Assembly (NCBI GenBank): GCA_021778895.1
Contig: JAJYBR010000011.1
Coordinates: 1 to 42,547, forward strand
Length of the DNA stretch: 42,547 nucleotides
Origin: Actinomycetes bacterium
Lineage (GTDB): Bacteria > Actinomycetota > Acidimicrobiia > Acidimicrobiales > RAAP-2
Reading direction: 5' to 3'
Shown: positions 24,441 to 36,594 of the stretch, one piece after another
How positions within the stretch are numbered: the first letter of the stretch is position 1
How the letters are laid out: each line of letters starts with the position of its first letter
The notes under the pieces: generated by a model
What the model was told of the DNA's origin: nothing
Database searches by the model: none
The model's input: the letters and a program-made list of their open reading frames with translations, nothing else
Translations under genes and position numbers: made by a program

Positions 24441-26074
24441 AGCCGGAACACCCCGTAGGTCGAGGACCCCTCGATGGGCCGCGAGCGCACCACCGAGAGG
24501 CACAGGCCGAGCACGGTGCGGGTGTCGCGCGGGTCGATGATGCCGTCGTCGCTGATGGCCCCGGTGGCGGCCAGGGCTAGGGAGCCCTCCTCCTGGGCGG
24601 CCTCCACCTGGGCCACGATGCGCGCGTCCTCAGCCTCGTCGAAGGGCTCGCCGCGCCGCGCCGCGCGGGCGCGGCGCACCTGGCTCATCACCCCGGCGAT
24701 CTGGCGCGGACCCATCACGGCGATCTTGGCGGTCGGCCACAGGAACGTGAAGCGGTTCCCGAAGGCTCGCCCCGACATCCCGTAGGTGCCCGCGCCGTAG
24801 GACGCGCCGATGATCACGGTCAGGTGGGGGACCGTGGAGTTGGCCACGGCGTTGAGCATCTGGGAGCCCTTCTTGATGATGCCCGCCGCCTCGGCCTCGC
24901 GGCCCACCATGTAGCCCGTGATGTTCTGGAGGAACACCAGGGGGACGTCGACCTGGTTGCACAGCTGGATGAACTGCGCGGCCTTCTCGGCGGCCTGCGG
25001 GTGGATCACCCCGTTGTTGCCGAGGATCCCGACGGGGTACCCGTGGATCGAGGCCCAGCCGCACACCATCGTGGACCCGTAGCGGGCCTTGAACTCCTCG
25101 AAGCGCGAGCCGTCCACGACGCGCCCGATGATCTCGCGCACGTCGACGGCCTGGCGCAGGTCGCGGCTGATCAGCCCGAGCAGCTCCTCGGGGTCCAGGA
25201 CCGGCGGCTCGGCCACGAAGGAGGGGTCGGGCCCGGCCTTGCGCCAGTTGAGGTGGCTCACCACCTCGCGGCAGCGGCGCAGGGCGTCGAGCTCGTCCTC
25301 GGCGAAGTAGTCGCCCAGGCCCGAGACGGTCGCGTGCAGCTCGGCTCCGCCCAGGGTCTCGTCGTCGGTCTCCTCGCCGGTGGCCATCTTGACCAGGGGT
25401 GGACCCGCCAGGAACACCTTGGAGTGCCCCCGCACGACGATGTTGTAGTCCGACAGGCCGGGCTGGTAGGCGCCCCCGGCCGTCGAGGAGCCGAAGACCA
25501 CGCTCACGGTGGGCACGCGCAGCTTGGACAGCTCGATCAGGTCGTAGAAGAAGCGCCCGGACTCGGCGAAGTGCGCGGTGTTCATCGCGCCGCCGCCGCC
25601 CTCGCCGACGCGCAGGTCGGCTCCGGCGGACTCCACGAAGCTGACGTAGGGGATCCGGTTGTCGCGGGCGATCTCCAGGGCTCGCATCCACTTCTTGGCG
25701 GCGTAGGCCGTCAGGGCTCCGCCCAGCACCGAGGGGTCGTTGGCCATGATGACGCACTCGGTCCCCGCGATGACGCCGATCCCCACGACCATGCCGCCGC
25801 CGATGGTGTAGTCCGAGCCGTACCCGGCCAGCGCCGAGATCTCCAGGAACGGGCTGTCGGGATCGAGCACCGCGGCGACGCGCTCGCGCACCGGCAGCTT
25901 GCCCTGGGCGCGCAGGCGCGCGTGGGCCGCCTCGCCGCCGCCGGCGGCCGCGGCGTCGAGCAGACCGTCGATGACGGCGATCTGCTCGAGCGCGTCGTTC
26001 CGGTTGCGGAGGTAGGACTCGCTCGCCGCGTCCAGGCGCGACACGATCGGGGCAGCCAGGGGCGCTCGCGGCAC
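24437..26074 (-). CDS. Acyl-CoA carboxylase beta (carboxyltransferase) subunit, MccB/AtuC type
   Basis: 545 residues; transfers the carboxyl group from carboxybiotin to the acyl-CoA. The N-terminal half has GGGMVVGIGVIAGTECVIMA and SFVESAGADLRVGE (first oxyanion hole) and GGAYQPGLSDYNIVV. The C-terminal half has ILGNNGVIHPQAAEKAAQFI, FLQNITGYMVGREAEAAGII, GASYGAGTYGMSGRAFG (second oxyanion hole) and MGPRQIAGVMSQVRRA. The TGYMVG-EAEA-GI-K-G block is closer to methylcrotonyl/geranyl-CoA carboxylases than to propionyl-CoA carboxylases. It is the first gene of the five-gene operon; GTG 26074 follows a -10 element by six bases. Confidence 0.92.
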   Translation of the reverse strand: MPRAPLAAPIVSRLDAASESYLRNRNDALEQIAVIDGLLDAAAAGGGEAAHARLRAQGKLPVRERVAAVLDPDSPFLEISALAGYGSDYTIGGGMVVGIGVIAGTECVIMANDPSVLGGALTAYAAKKWMRALEIARDNRIPYVSFVESAGADLRVGEGGGGAMNTAHFAESGRFFYDLIELSKLRVPTVSVVFGSSTAGGAYQPGLSDYNIVVRGHSKVFLAGPPLVKMATGEETDDETLGGAELHATVSGLGDYFAEDELDALRRCREVVSHLNWRKAGPDPSFVAEPPVLDPEELLGLISRDLRQAVDVREIIGRVVDGSRFEEFKARYGSTMVCGWASIHGYPVGILGNNGVIHPQAAEKAAQFIQLCNQVDVPLVFLQNITGYMVGREAEAAGIIKKGSQMLNAVANSTVPHLTVIIGASYGAGTYGMSGRAFGNRFTFLWPTAKIAVMGPRQIAGVMSQVRRARAARRGEPFDEAEDARIVAQVEAAQEEGSLALAATGAISDDGIIDPRDTRTVLGLCLSVVRSRPIEGSSTYGVFRL

Positions 26075-26080
26075 GTGCCG

Positions 26081-26086
26081 ATACTA
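26081..26086 (-). promoter_or_regulatory. Leaderless-type -10 element of the carboxylase/AtuA operon
   Basis: Reverse-strand TAGTAT, six bases (CGGCAC), then the GTG start of the carboxylase beta gene. It lies back to back with the rpiB promoter in a 53-bp intergenic region. Confidence 0.5.
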
Positions 26087-26115
26087 GGGCGGGCCGCAGT
26101 CGCGAAGGCGGGGGA

Positions 26116-26121
26116 TACGCT
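26116..26121 (+). promoter_or_regulatory. Leaderless-type -10 element of rpiB-glyA
   Basis: TACGCT, six bases (ACTGGC), then the rpiB ATG; no Shine-Dalgarno. The same hexamer is used by glpX. Confidence 0.5.
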
Positions 26122-26127
26122 ACTGGC

Positions 26128-26604
26128 ATGCGCGTCGCAGTGGGGTCGGATCACGCTGGATTCGTCCTCAAGTCCCACCTGGCCTCCCAGCTGGCGGCCT
26201 GGGGCTACGAGGTCGTCGACCTGGGGACCGACAGTCCCGACGTGTCGGTCGACTACCCGGACTTCGCCGCGGCCGTGGGTCGGGCAGTCGCCGGGGGCGC
26301 GGCCGACCTCGGCGTCGCGGTGTGCGGCTCGGGCATCGGTGTGGCGATCGCGGCCAACAAGGTGCCCGGCGTGCGCGCGGCCACCGTCCACGACGTGACC
26401 TCCGCGCACCTGGCGCGCGAGCACAACCACGCCAACGTCGCGTGCTTCGGGGCGCGCCTGGTGGGACCGGCGGTCGCCGAGGAGGCGCTGCGCGCCTGGT
26501 TGGAGGCGACCCCCGAAGGCGGGCGCCACGAGCGCCGCGTCGACAAGATCGCGTCCCTGGAGGGGACCTCGACGGGAGAGGAGCGCCGTGGCGTCACCCT
26601 TTGA
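26128..26604 (+). CDS. rpiB: Ribose-5-phosphate isomerase B
   Basis: 158 residues; interconverts ribose 5-phosphate and ribulose 5-phosphate. It shows [21 protein letters not shown], the anion-hole motif [21 protein letters not shown] and [16 protein letters not shown]. The active-site base is the Cys in VCGSG. The C-terminus is slightly long and rich in charged residues because it overlaps the glyA start by 17 bp. It opens the rpiB-glyA-wecA-atp series and has its own leaderless promoter. Confidence 0.95.
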   Translation: MRVAVGSDHAGFVLKSHLASQLAAWGYEVVDLGTDSPDVSVDYPDFAAAVGRAVAGGAADLGVAVCGSGIGVAIAANKVPGVRAATVHDVTSAHLAREHNHANVACFGARLVGPAVAEEALRAWLEATPEGGRHERRVDKIASLEGTSTGEERRGVTL

Positions 26605-27871
26605 TGCGTGGATCCGAGACGAGGAGGTCGTGACGCTCCTCGCCCAGGAGTGGGCGCGCCAGACGTCGACGCTGCAGCTGATCGCGAGCGAGAACTTCGC
26701 CTCCCCGTCGGTGCTGGCGGCCAGCGGGTCGATCCTGACCAACAAGTACGCCGAGGGCTACCCGGGGCGGCGCTACTACGGCGGCAACGCGGTCGTCGAC
26801 GAGGTCGAGGACCTGGCGCGCCGGCGACTGACCGCGCTGTTCGGCGCGGACCACGCCAACGTCCAGCCCCACAGCGGCGCCAACGCCAACGTCGCGGTCT
26901 ACCAGGCACTCCTCGAGCCCGGGGACACCATCTTGGCGATGCGCCTGGACCAGGGCGGCCACCTCACGCACGGGTCGCCCGCCTCGGTCACCTCGAAGTA
27001 CTGGCACTTCATCTCCTACGGGGTGACCCCGCGCAGCGACGACCCCGACCACCCCGGTGAGGTCATCGACTTCGACAACGTCCGGGACCTGGCCCTGGCC
27101 CACCGCCCGCGCCTCATCGTGGCCGGCGCCACGGCCTACGCCCGGCGGATCGACCCGGCCCCGTTCCGCGAGATCGCCGACGAGGTCGGCGCCCTGGTGA
27201 TGTTCGACGCCGCCCACGTGGCGGGTCTGATCGCCGGCGGCGTGCACCCCAACCCCGTGCCCTACGCCGACGTCGTGGCCTTCACGACGCACAAGACGCT
27301 GCGGGGCCCGCGCGGCGGCGCGATCGTCACCCGCGAGGAGTGGGCCAAGCGCGTCGACTCCGCCGTCTTCCCGGGCCAGCAGGGCGGGCCCCTGGAGCAC
27401 GCCATCGCCGCCAAGGCCGTCGCGTTCCGCGAGGCCGCCCAGCCGTCCTTCGCGGAGTACGCCGCCCAGATCGTGGCCAACGCCCAGGCCTTCGGGGCGG
27501 CCCTGGTGGGCGAGGGCTTCCGCCTGGTGTCCGGCGGCACCGAGAACCACCTCTTGCTGCTCGACCTGCGCGACTTCGACGCCGACCTGACCGGCAAGGA
27601 GGCCCAGGAGGCCCTGGACCGCGCCGGCATCACGACCAACCGCAACACCATCCCCGACGACCCGCGCAGCCCCTTCGTGACCTCGGGCCTGCGCGTGGGC
27701 ACGGCGGCCCAGACGACGACGGGCATGCGCGAGCCGGAGTTCGCGCAGATCGCCGGGCTGATGGCGCGGGCCCTGCGGGGGCGCGGCGACGACGCGGCGC
27801 TCGCCCAGGTGCGCGGCGAGGTCGCCGAGCTGTGCGCCGCGTTCAACCCGTACGCGTCGTTCACGAGCTAG
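26588..27871 (+). CDS. glyA: Serine hydroxymethyltransferase
   Basis: 427 residues; PLP enzyme converting serine and tetrahydrofolate to glycine and methylenetetrahydrofolate. Motifs are [48 protein letters not shown] and the PLP lysine in [13 protein letters not shown] (K236). The GTG start has GGAGAGGAG seven bases upstream, inside the rpiB 3' end, and the family N-terminus fits. The downstream wecA-like gene starts 3 bp after the stop, so it is in the same operon. Confidence 0.97.
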   Translation: MASPFDAWIRDEEVVTLLAQEWARQTSTLQLIASENFASPSVLAASGSILTNKYAEGYPGRRYYGGNAVVDEVEDLARRRLTALFGADHANVQPHSGANANVAVYQALLEPGDTILAMRLDQGGHLTHGSPASVTSKYWHFISYGVTPRSDDPDHPGEVIDFDNVRDLALAHRPRLIVAGATAYARRIDPAPFREIADEVGALVMFDAAHVAGLIAGGVHPNPVPYADVVAFTTHKTLRGPRGGAIVTREEWAKRVDSAVFPGQQGGPLEHAIAAKAVAFREAAQPSFAEYAAQIVANAQAFGAALVGEGFRLVSGGTENHLLLLDLRDFDADLTGKEAQEALDRAGITTNRNTIPDDPRSPFVTSGLRVGTAAQTTTGMREPEFAQIAGLMARALRGRGDDAALAQVRGEVAELCAAFNPYASFTS

Positions 27872-27874
27872 GCC

Positions 27875-29020
27875 GTGCGGAGCCTCCCGGCGTACGCGTT
27901 CATCGCGCTGGTGGGAGCCCTGGTCACGGTGGTGAGCACCGGGCCGGCGCGCGCCATCGCCGAGCGCGTGGGCTACACCGCCCAGCCCGACGAGCGCAAG
28001 GTCCACCAGAAGGTCACCCCCTACGGCGGGGGCGCGGCGATGATGGTGGGGCTGTGCGTGGCCATCGCGGTCTCGGTGACGGTGCCCACCTTGCGCATGG
28101 TCGTCACGTCGTCGAACGAGCTGCTCGGCGTGCTCGTCGCCGCGGGCGTCATCTTCGTCGTCGGCGTGATCGACGACTTCCGGGAGATGAGCGCCCCGGC
28201 CAAGGTAGCGGGCCAGTTCCTCGCCGCCTCGGTGCTCTACTTCAGCGGCTCGACGATGTACCAGTTCAAGCTGCCCTTCGCGGGGCTGGTGGTGCTCGGC
28301 CCCTCGATCCTGCCGGTCATCACGGCGGTGTGGGTCTTCGCGATCGCCAACGCGATCAACCTGATCGACGGGCTCGACGGCCTGGCCGCGGGCATCGTGG
28401 CGATCGCGTCGGCGACCCTGTGCGTGTACGGCCTGCGCCTCGAGGACCTCGGGCTGCTGCCCGTGACCAACATCGGTCCGCTGGTGGCCGCGATCACCTT
28501 CGGGGTGTGCGTGGGGTTCCTGCGCGACAACTTCTACCCGGCGCGGCTCTTCATGGGCGACGCCGGCTCTTTGCTGCTCGGTCTCCTCATGTCGGCCTCG
28601 ACGATGGTCATCGGGGGCCGCACGCCTCCCGCGAGCGGCCTGACGTTCTTCTTCTTCGCGCCCCTGCTCATCCCCGTGTTCATCCTTGGCGTGCCGCTGC
28701 TCGACGCGTCGTGGGCCTTCGTGCGCCGCACGGCCTCGGGGCAGGGGTTCCACACCCCCGACAAGAACCACATCCACCACCGTTTGATGCGCCTGGGCCA
28801 CGGGCACCGCCGCACCGTCATCATCCTGTGGCTGTGGACGGCCCTGCTGTGCGGCTTCGTGCTCTTCCCGCTGTTCGAACCGCGCGTCAACGAGGCCATC
28901 CCCTTCGGGGTGGCCGTCCTGCTGGTCGCCCTGCTGACGTGGTTCCACCCGCGGCGCGGGCGGACCGCCGGCGAGTCCGAGCCCGAATCGGCGCCGGTCT
29001 CCCCGGGCGCACGCCGGTGA
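27875..29020 (+). CDS. wecA: Undecaprenyl-phosphate UDP-GlcNAc-1-phosphate transferase (WecA/TagO/MraY family)
   Basis: 381 residues with about ten hydrophobic segments. It transfers a sugar-1-phosphate (probably GlcNAc-1-P) to a polyprenyl phosphate at the inner face of the membrane, the first step of arabinogalactan, teichoic acid or polysaccharide synthesis. Conserved motifs are DERKVHQKVTPYGGG, the DDF pair in GVIDDFRE, NAINLIDGLDGLAAG, the catalytic FMGDAGSLLLG and the sugar-site loop HIHHRLMRLGHGHRR. The same gene (rfe/wecA) precedes atpI-atpB in mycobacteria and streptomycetes. The GTG start follows glyA by 3 bp; the end overlaps the next gene as GTGA. Donor sugar specificity is inferred. 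Confidence 0.9.
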   Translation: MRSLPAYAFIALVGALVTVVSTGPARAIAERVGYTAQPDERKVHQKVTPYGGGAAMMVGLCVAIAVSVTVPTLRMVVTSSNELLGVLVAAGVIFVVGVIDDFREMSAPAKVAGQFLAASVLYFSGSTMYQFKLPFAGLVVLGPSILPVITAVWVFAIANAINLIDGLDGLAAGIVAIASATLCVYGLRLEDLGLLPVTNIGPLVAAITFGVCVGFLRDNFYPARLFMGDAGSLLLGLLMSASTMVIGGRTPPASGLTFFFFAPLLIPVFILGVPLLDASWAFVRRTASGQGFHTPDKNHIHHRLMRLGHGHRRTVIILWLWTALLCGFVLFPLFEPRVNEAIPFGVAVLLVALLTWFHPRRGRTAGESEPESAPVSPGARR

Positions 29021-29283
29021 GCGCGGCCGGCGACGGCCCCGGCGACCAGGAGGGTCGCGAGCCCCCAAGCGATGCCGCGAAAGACGAGAGCCCCATGCTG
29101 GGCCTCGGGGCGTTCGCGGCTCTCGGCTCCACGATCGCGGTCATCGAGGCGGTCGGCGTCGTCGGGGGGATCTGGGTGGACCACCTGCTCTCGTCGTCTC
29201 CGTGGGGTCTGCTGATCGGGATAGTGTTAGCAACGGTCACTGCCGTGGTGAGCGTCATGAAGCAAGTCCGGCGTTTCCTCTAA
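29017..29283 (+). CDS. AtpZ/AtpI-family small membrane protein
   Basis: 88 residues with a hydrophilic N-terminus (about 1-27) and two transmembrane helices (about 30-52 and 58-80) separated by WVDHLLSSSPWG, the hairpin typical of the F1Fo ATPase gene-1 (AtpZ, putative Mg2+/Ca2+ transporter) family. It lies immediately before the ATP synthase genes. The GTG start overlaps the wecA stop (GTGA). Related proteins assist c-ring or Fo assembly or Mg2+ handling; function here is inferred from position and topology. Confidence 0.72.
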   Translation: MSAAGDGPGDQEGREPPSDAAKDESPMLGLGAFAALGSTIAVIEAVGVVGGIWVDHLLSSSPWGLLIGIVLATVTAVVSVMKQVRRFL

Positions 29284-29286
29284 GAC

Positions 29287-29703
29287 TTGACTACCGTGCT
29301 TGAAAATCTCCCCACGTCCACGCTGGCGCGCCTACTGCGTCGCACCACGGTTTCGGCCGTCCTGGTGGGAGCCGGCGCGACGATCGTGGCCCTGGCCGTC
29401 GCGCCACCCCTGGCCGCGGTCGGCGTCGTGCTCGGCGTTCTGCTGGCTCTGGCCAACCTGCGGCTCCTGGATCGCCAGGCCGCGCGCGTCGAGGTCAGCG
29501 GTGAGCAGCGGCGTCGGGCGGTGCGCCGGCAGATCGGTGGACGCACGGCCGGACGGCTCGCCGTCGTCACGCTGATCGTGCTGGCGCTCCTCTGGCTGAG
29601 CGTCCCTCTGGGACTAGGTATTGTGTCAGGGCTTGTGCTGTACCAGGTGGTGTTCGTGCTCAACGTCCTGCGGGTCGTGGCGCGCCAGGGAGGACCGGAG
29701 TGA
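29287..29703 (+). CDS. atpI: ATP synthase protein I-like membrane protein
   Basis: 138 residues with four predicted transmembrane helices (about 21-38, 40-58, 89-107, 110-131) and a basic cytoplasmic loop (about 62-88). Size, topology and location directly before atpB match ATP synthase protein I, an assembly helper for the c-ring. The start is uncertain: TTG 29287 or GTG 29296, neither with a strong Shine-Dalgarno. Its stop overlaps the atpB start as GTGA. Confidence 0.7.
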   Translation: MTTVLENLPTSTLARLLRRTTVSAVLVGAGATIVALAVAPPLAAVGVVLGVLLALANLRLLDRQAARVEVSGEQRRRAVRRQIGGRTAGRLAVVTLIVLALLWLSVPLGLGIVSGLVLYQVVFVLNVLRVVARQGGPE

Positions 29704-30482
29704 AGCTGCTGACCGCCGCAAAGGCGATCCACGTTGGCGTGCACCCCACCGTGCACGTCTTCGGGCTGACCATCGACGTGGACATCGTCACCTCGACGGT
29801 CGTGGCCGCCATCATCCTGCTGACGCTGGGCTTCCGCATGCGTGCCCGCGCCACCGACGGCGTGCCGGGCAAGCTGCAGCTGTTCTGGGAAGTCATCGTC
29901 GAGCAGGTCAGCGAGTTGGCCGACTCCGCCGTGGGGCCCGAAGGACGCCGCTTCGTCCCCATCGGCGTCACCCTGGGCCTGTTCATCCTGATCGCCAACT
30001 GGATCGGGTTCATCCCCTCGGCGCTGCAGCCGGGCGTGTCCTCGGAGATCCTGCCCGCGCCGACCGGCGACGTCAACCTGCCCTTGGCCATGGCGCTGCT
30101 GGTGATCGTGTGGGTCCACATCGAGTCGGTGCGCGCGCGGGGCTTCCGCGGCTACCTGCGCCACTACGTCAAGCCCTACGCGGCACTGGCCCCCATCAAT
30201 GTGATCGAGGAGATCACCAAGCCCATCACGCTCACCTTCCGTCTCTTCGGCAACATCTTCTCGGGCGGCCTGATGGTCCTGGTGATGACCACCTTGCTCC
30301 CGATCTACGTGGTGCCCTTCGGCGAGGTGATCTGGAAGCCCTTCGACCTGTTCATCGGGGCGATCCAGGCCTTCATCTTCATGCTTCTGACGATCTTGTA
30401 CTTCGGCATGGCCATGAGCCACGAGGAGTCGGAGGCGCACGCGCCGGCCGCTCCCGAGGCGCCCGTGCCGACGGCTCTGTAG
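29700..30482 (+). CDS. atpB: ATP synthase Fo subunit a
   Basis: 260 residues, about six transmembrane helices. It forms the proton half-channels against the c-ring. The essential arginine is R181 in [19 protein letters not shown], and the C-terminal helix contains [14 protein letters not shown] with the conserved Gln. The N-terminal [18 protein letters not shown] matches the actinobacterial form. The GTG start overlaps the preceding stop by four bases. Confidence 0.95.
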   Translation: MKLLTAAKAIHVGVHPTVHVFGLTIDVDIVTSTVVAAIILLTLGFRMRARATDGVPGKLQLFWEVIVEQVSELADSAVGPEGRRFVPIGVTLGLFILIANWIGFIPSALQPGVSSEILPAPTGDVNLPLAMALLVIVWVHIESVRARGFRGYLRHYVKPYAALAPINVIEEITKPITLTFRLFGNIFSGGLMVLVMTTLLPIYVVPFGEVIWKPFDLFIGAIQAFIFMLLTILYFGMAMSHEESEAHAPAAPEAPVPTAL

Positions 30483-30502
30483 GAAACCCAGGAGGAACAA
30501 AA

Positions 30503-30772
30503 ATGGCAGCAAACCCATCAGACATCGGGGCGGCCGTCCGCACCGCCGGGGCGCTCGTCGGGGGCGGCTTGGCGCTGGGCGGCGGCGCGATCGGTGCCGC
30601 CGTCGGTGACGGCCTGGCCGGCAGCCAGACGATCGCAGCGATCGCCCGCCAGCCCGAGATCGAGAACAAGGCGCGTCAGTACTTCTTCTTGACGGTGGGC
30701 CTGGTGGAGGCCATGTACTTCATCAACCTGCTGTTCATGGTGGTGTTCGTCTACGTCTTCAAGAAGCAGTAG
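30503..30772 (+). CDS. atpE: ATP synthase Fo subunit c
   Basis: 89 residues, two transmembrane helices joined by the polar RQPEIENKA loop that contacts the gamma/epsilon stalk. The ion-binding carboxylate is E69 in [14 protein letters not shown]; the residues after it (A-M) lack the Ser/Thr of sodium-type rings, so protons are the likely coupling ion. Helix 1 carries a Gly-rich packing motif ([18 protein letters not shown]). A very strong GGAGGAAC Shine-Dalgarno precedes the ATG, consistent with the high copy number of this subunit. Confidence 0.96.
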   Translation: MAANPSDIGAAVRTAGALVGGGLALGGGAIGAAVGDGLAGSQTIAAIARQPEIENKARQYFFLTVGLVEAMYFINLLFMVVFVYVFKKQ

Positions 30773-30840
30773 GTGCCTGAGGTCCGCAGGCTCGCGGCGG
30801 CCCCGGCCGGTCGGCGAGCACGAAGAGAAGGGTCGAATCG

Positions 30841-31362
30841 ATGATCGGTGAATCCGTCTTCCTCCTACCCAACGGCACGTTCTTCGTCGAGCTGCTGGTG
30901 GTGGTGGTCATCTTGGTGCTCGTCGCCAAGTACATCCTCCCGCCCCTGAACCGGGCCATGGAGTCGCGCCAGGCCAAGATCCGCGCGTCCCTGGAGGCCG
31001 CCGAGCAGGCTCGGGCCGAGGCCGCCGCGGCGGACGACGAGCGCTCCCGCGTGCTGTCCCAGGCGCGGGACCAGGCCCGCGAGATCGTCGCCTCAGCCCA
31101 GACGATGGCCGAGCAGGTGCGCTCGGAGGCCGGCGGTCGCGGCCAGGCCGAGTACGACCGGATCGTCGAGCAGGCGCACGAAGAGGTGGCCATGGCTCGT
31201 CAGCGGGCCATCGAGGACGCCTCCAGCCGCATCGGCCAGATCGTCTACGACCTGGTGACCAAGATCATCGGCCGCGAGGTCGACCAGAGCACCCACGAAG
31301 ACCTGATTCGCGAAGCGGTCGCGGCCCTGACGGTCGAGGCCCACCGGGGAACGGGCAACTGA
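30841..31362 (+). CDS. atpF: ATP synthase Fo subunit b
   Basis: 173 residues: one N-terminal transmembrane helix (about 12-32, FFVELLVVVVILVLVAKYI) followed by a long charged helix (about 40-165) that forms the peripheral stalk. The stalk reads as continuous coiled coil with many Ala, Glu, Arg and Gln. AAGGG upstream supports the ATG. It is separate from delta, unlike the b-delta fusion of mycobacteria. The 68-bp gap from atpE is GC-rich without clear signals. atpH follows after 2 bp. Confidence 0.93.
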   Translation: MIGESVFLLPNGTFFVELLVVVVILVLVAKYILPPLNRAMESRQAKIRASLEAAEQARAEAAAADDERSRVLSQARDQAREIVASAQTMAEQVRSEAGGRGQAEYDRIVEQAHEEVAMARQRAIEDASSRIGQIVYDLVTKIIGREVDQSTHEDLIREAVAALTVEAHRGTGN

Positions 31363-31364
31363 CC

Positions 31365-32273
31365 ATGCTGCCAGCACTCGAAGGCTACGCCGCCGCCCTC
31401 CTGGGTTCCGTGGACGAGGCGAGCCTGGCGACGGTGGTCGCGGACCTGGAGGCCGTCGAGGAGACGGTCCTGGGCCGCGGCGACCTGCGCGCCGTGCTGG
31501 CTGACACGTCGCTGTCGGGTCCGGTGCGCGCCGCGGTCCTGGCGGACCTCCTGGGCACCAAGGTCGACGCCGTGACGGTGCGCCTGCTGCTCTTCGCCGC
31601 CCGCGCGGTGCCGGCCCAAGAGGTCGCGCGCTCCTTCGCCGAGCTCACGCAGTTGGCTCTGCACCTGAGCGAGACCGGCGCGACCACGCCGGCCAGCCTC
31701 GGGCTCTTAGAGGCGCGCCGACGCGTCGGCGGCTTCGCCGACGCGGTGCTCGAGGACTTGTCCACTCCGGACTTCGCCACCCTCGAGGGCGAGCTGTTCG
31801 GGTGGGCCCGGACCATCGAGGGCAGCGACGACCTGCGTCGCCTGCTGACCGATCGCGACATGCCGGTGGCCGACCGGGTCGCGATCACCGAGACTCTGCT
31901 CAGCTCGCGCGTCGCGCCCGCGACGGTGCGGGTGGCCCGCTACGTCGTGATCGGCGGGCGGCCCCGCGACGTCGTGGGCACCCTGGACTTCCTGGTCGAC
32001 CACGTCGCGCGCGCCCGCGACTGGCGCGTCGCCCGGGTCCACAGCGCCCGCCGCCTGGCCAGCTCGGTGCGCGACGCGCTGTCGGCGTCGCTGGCCACGC
32101 TGACCGGCCACGCGGTCGAGCTGCAAGTGGCCGAAGAGCCCGACCTGCTCGGCGGCGTGCTCGTCGAGGTCGGGGACCTGCGCCTCGACGCGACCATGCG
32201 GGGGCGCCTGCAGTCCCTGCGCGACTCGGTGGCTTCGGGCCACTTCCACTCCTCATACGCGCCCAACGACTAG
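31365..32273 (+). CDS. atpH: ATP synthase delta subunit with duplicated N-terminal domain
   Basis: 302 residues, against about 180 for ordinary delta/OSCP. Residues 7-96 and 123-213 look like two copies of the helical domain 1: GYAAALL aligns with GFADAVL, LRAVLADTSLSGPVRAAVLADLLG with LRRLLTDRDMPVADRVAITETLLS, and DAVTVRLLLFAARAV with APATVRVARYVVIGG. The C-terminal domain (about 218-290) has RVARVHSARRL and EEPDLLGGVLVEVGD, the conserved OSCP signature. It attaches the peripheral stalk to the top of F1. Mycobacterial b-delta fusions also carry an extra domain-1 copy, so this may be an ancestral actinobacterial state with b still separate. Confidence 0.88.
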   Translation: MLPALEGYAAALLGSVDEASLATVVADLEAVEETVLGRGDLRAVLADTSLSGPVRAAVLADLLGTKVDAVTVRLLLFAARAVPAQEVARSFAELTQLALHLSETGATTPASLGLLEARRRVGGFADAVLEDLSTPDFATLEGELFGWARTIEGSDDLRRLLTDRDMPVADRVAITETLLSSRVAPATVRVARYVVIGGRPRDVVGTLDFLVDHVARARDWRVARVHSARRLASSVRDALSASLATLTGHAVELQVAEEPDLLGGVLVEVGDLRLDATMRGRLQSLRDSVASGHFHSSYAPND

Positions 32274-32289
32274 TTAGAAGGATTCTGGG

Positions 32290-33816
<1,527 letters not shown>

Positions 33817-33819
33817 GAC

Positions 33820-36154
<2,335 letters not shown>

Positions 36155-36156
36155 CG

Positions 36157-36594
36157 GTGGCGTCCCTGGTCGTCGAGCTGGTCACGCCCGAGGCCGTCCT
36201 CTTCTCGGGGGACGCCCAGGCGCTGATGCTGCGCTCCACCGAAGGAGAGTTCACGGTCCTGCCCGAGCACGCCGAGACCATCGGCGACATCGTCCCGGGC
36301 GTCGTGACCGTGGCCACCGACGGTGGCCCGCAGGCCTTCGCGGTCCACGGCGGCTTCTTCGAGGTGGTCACCACCGGGGCCGAGCGCGACACGCGCGCGA
36401 CCCTGCTCGCCGGGGTCGCCGAGCGCACCGCCGACATCGATGTGCCGCGCGCGCAGGCCACCAAGGAGCGCCTCGAGGCGGCAGCCGCCGCGGCGCGCAC
36501 CGCCGACGACCACGCCAGCCTGGCGCTGGCCACCGAGGGCCTGGCGCGCGCGGAGCTGCGGCTACGCGCCGCGCACGACGTCAGCGCGCGTTGA
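36157..36594 (+). CDS. atpC: ATP synthase F1 subunit epsilon
   Basis: 145 residues. The N-terminal beta-sandwich (about 1-85) has LVVELVTPEAVLFSGDAQAL, GEFTVLPEHAETIGDIVPGVV and the conserved FAVHGGFFEV. The C-terminal about 45 residues are a helical hairpin (RAQATKERLEAAAAAART...). It couples rotation between gamma and the c-ring and can inhibit ATP hydrolysis. The GTG start follows atpD by two bases. The last 14 bp overlap the convergent CBS-domain gene. Confidence 0.93.
   Translation: MASLVVELVTPEAVLFSGDAQALMLRSTEGEFTVLPEHAETIGDIVPGVVTVATDGGPQAFAVHGGFFEVVTTGAERDTRATLLAGVAERTADIDVPRAQATKERLEAAAAAARTADDHASLALATEGLARAELRLRAAHDVSAR

Noticed and set aside
30774..30843. A 22-codon frame between atpE and atpF
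   Set aside because: No Shine-Dalgarno, Arg-rich product, no family; its overlap with the atpF start looks accidental.
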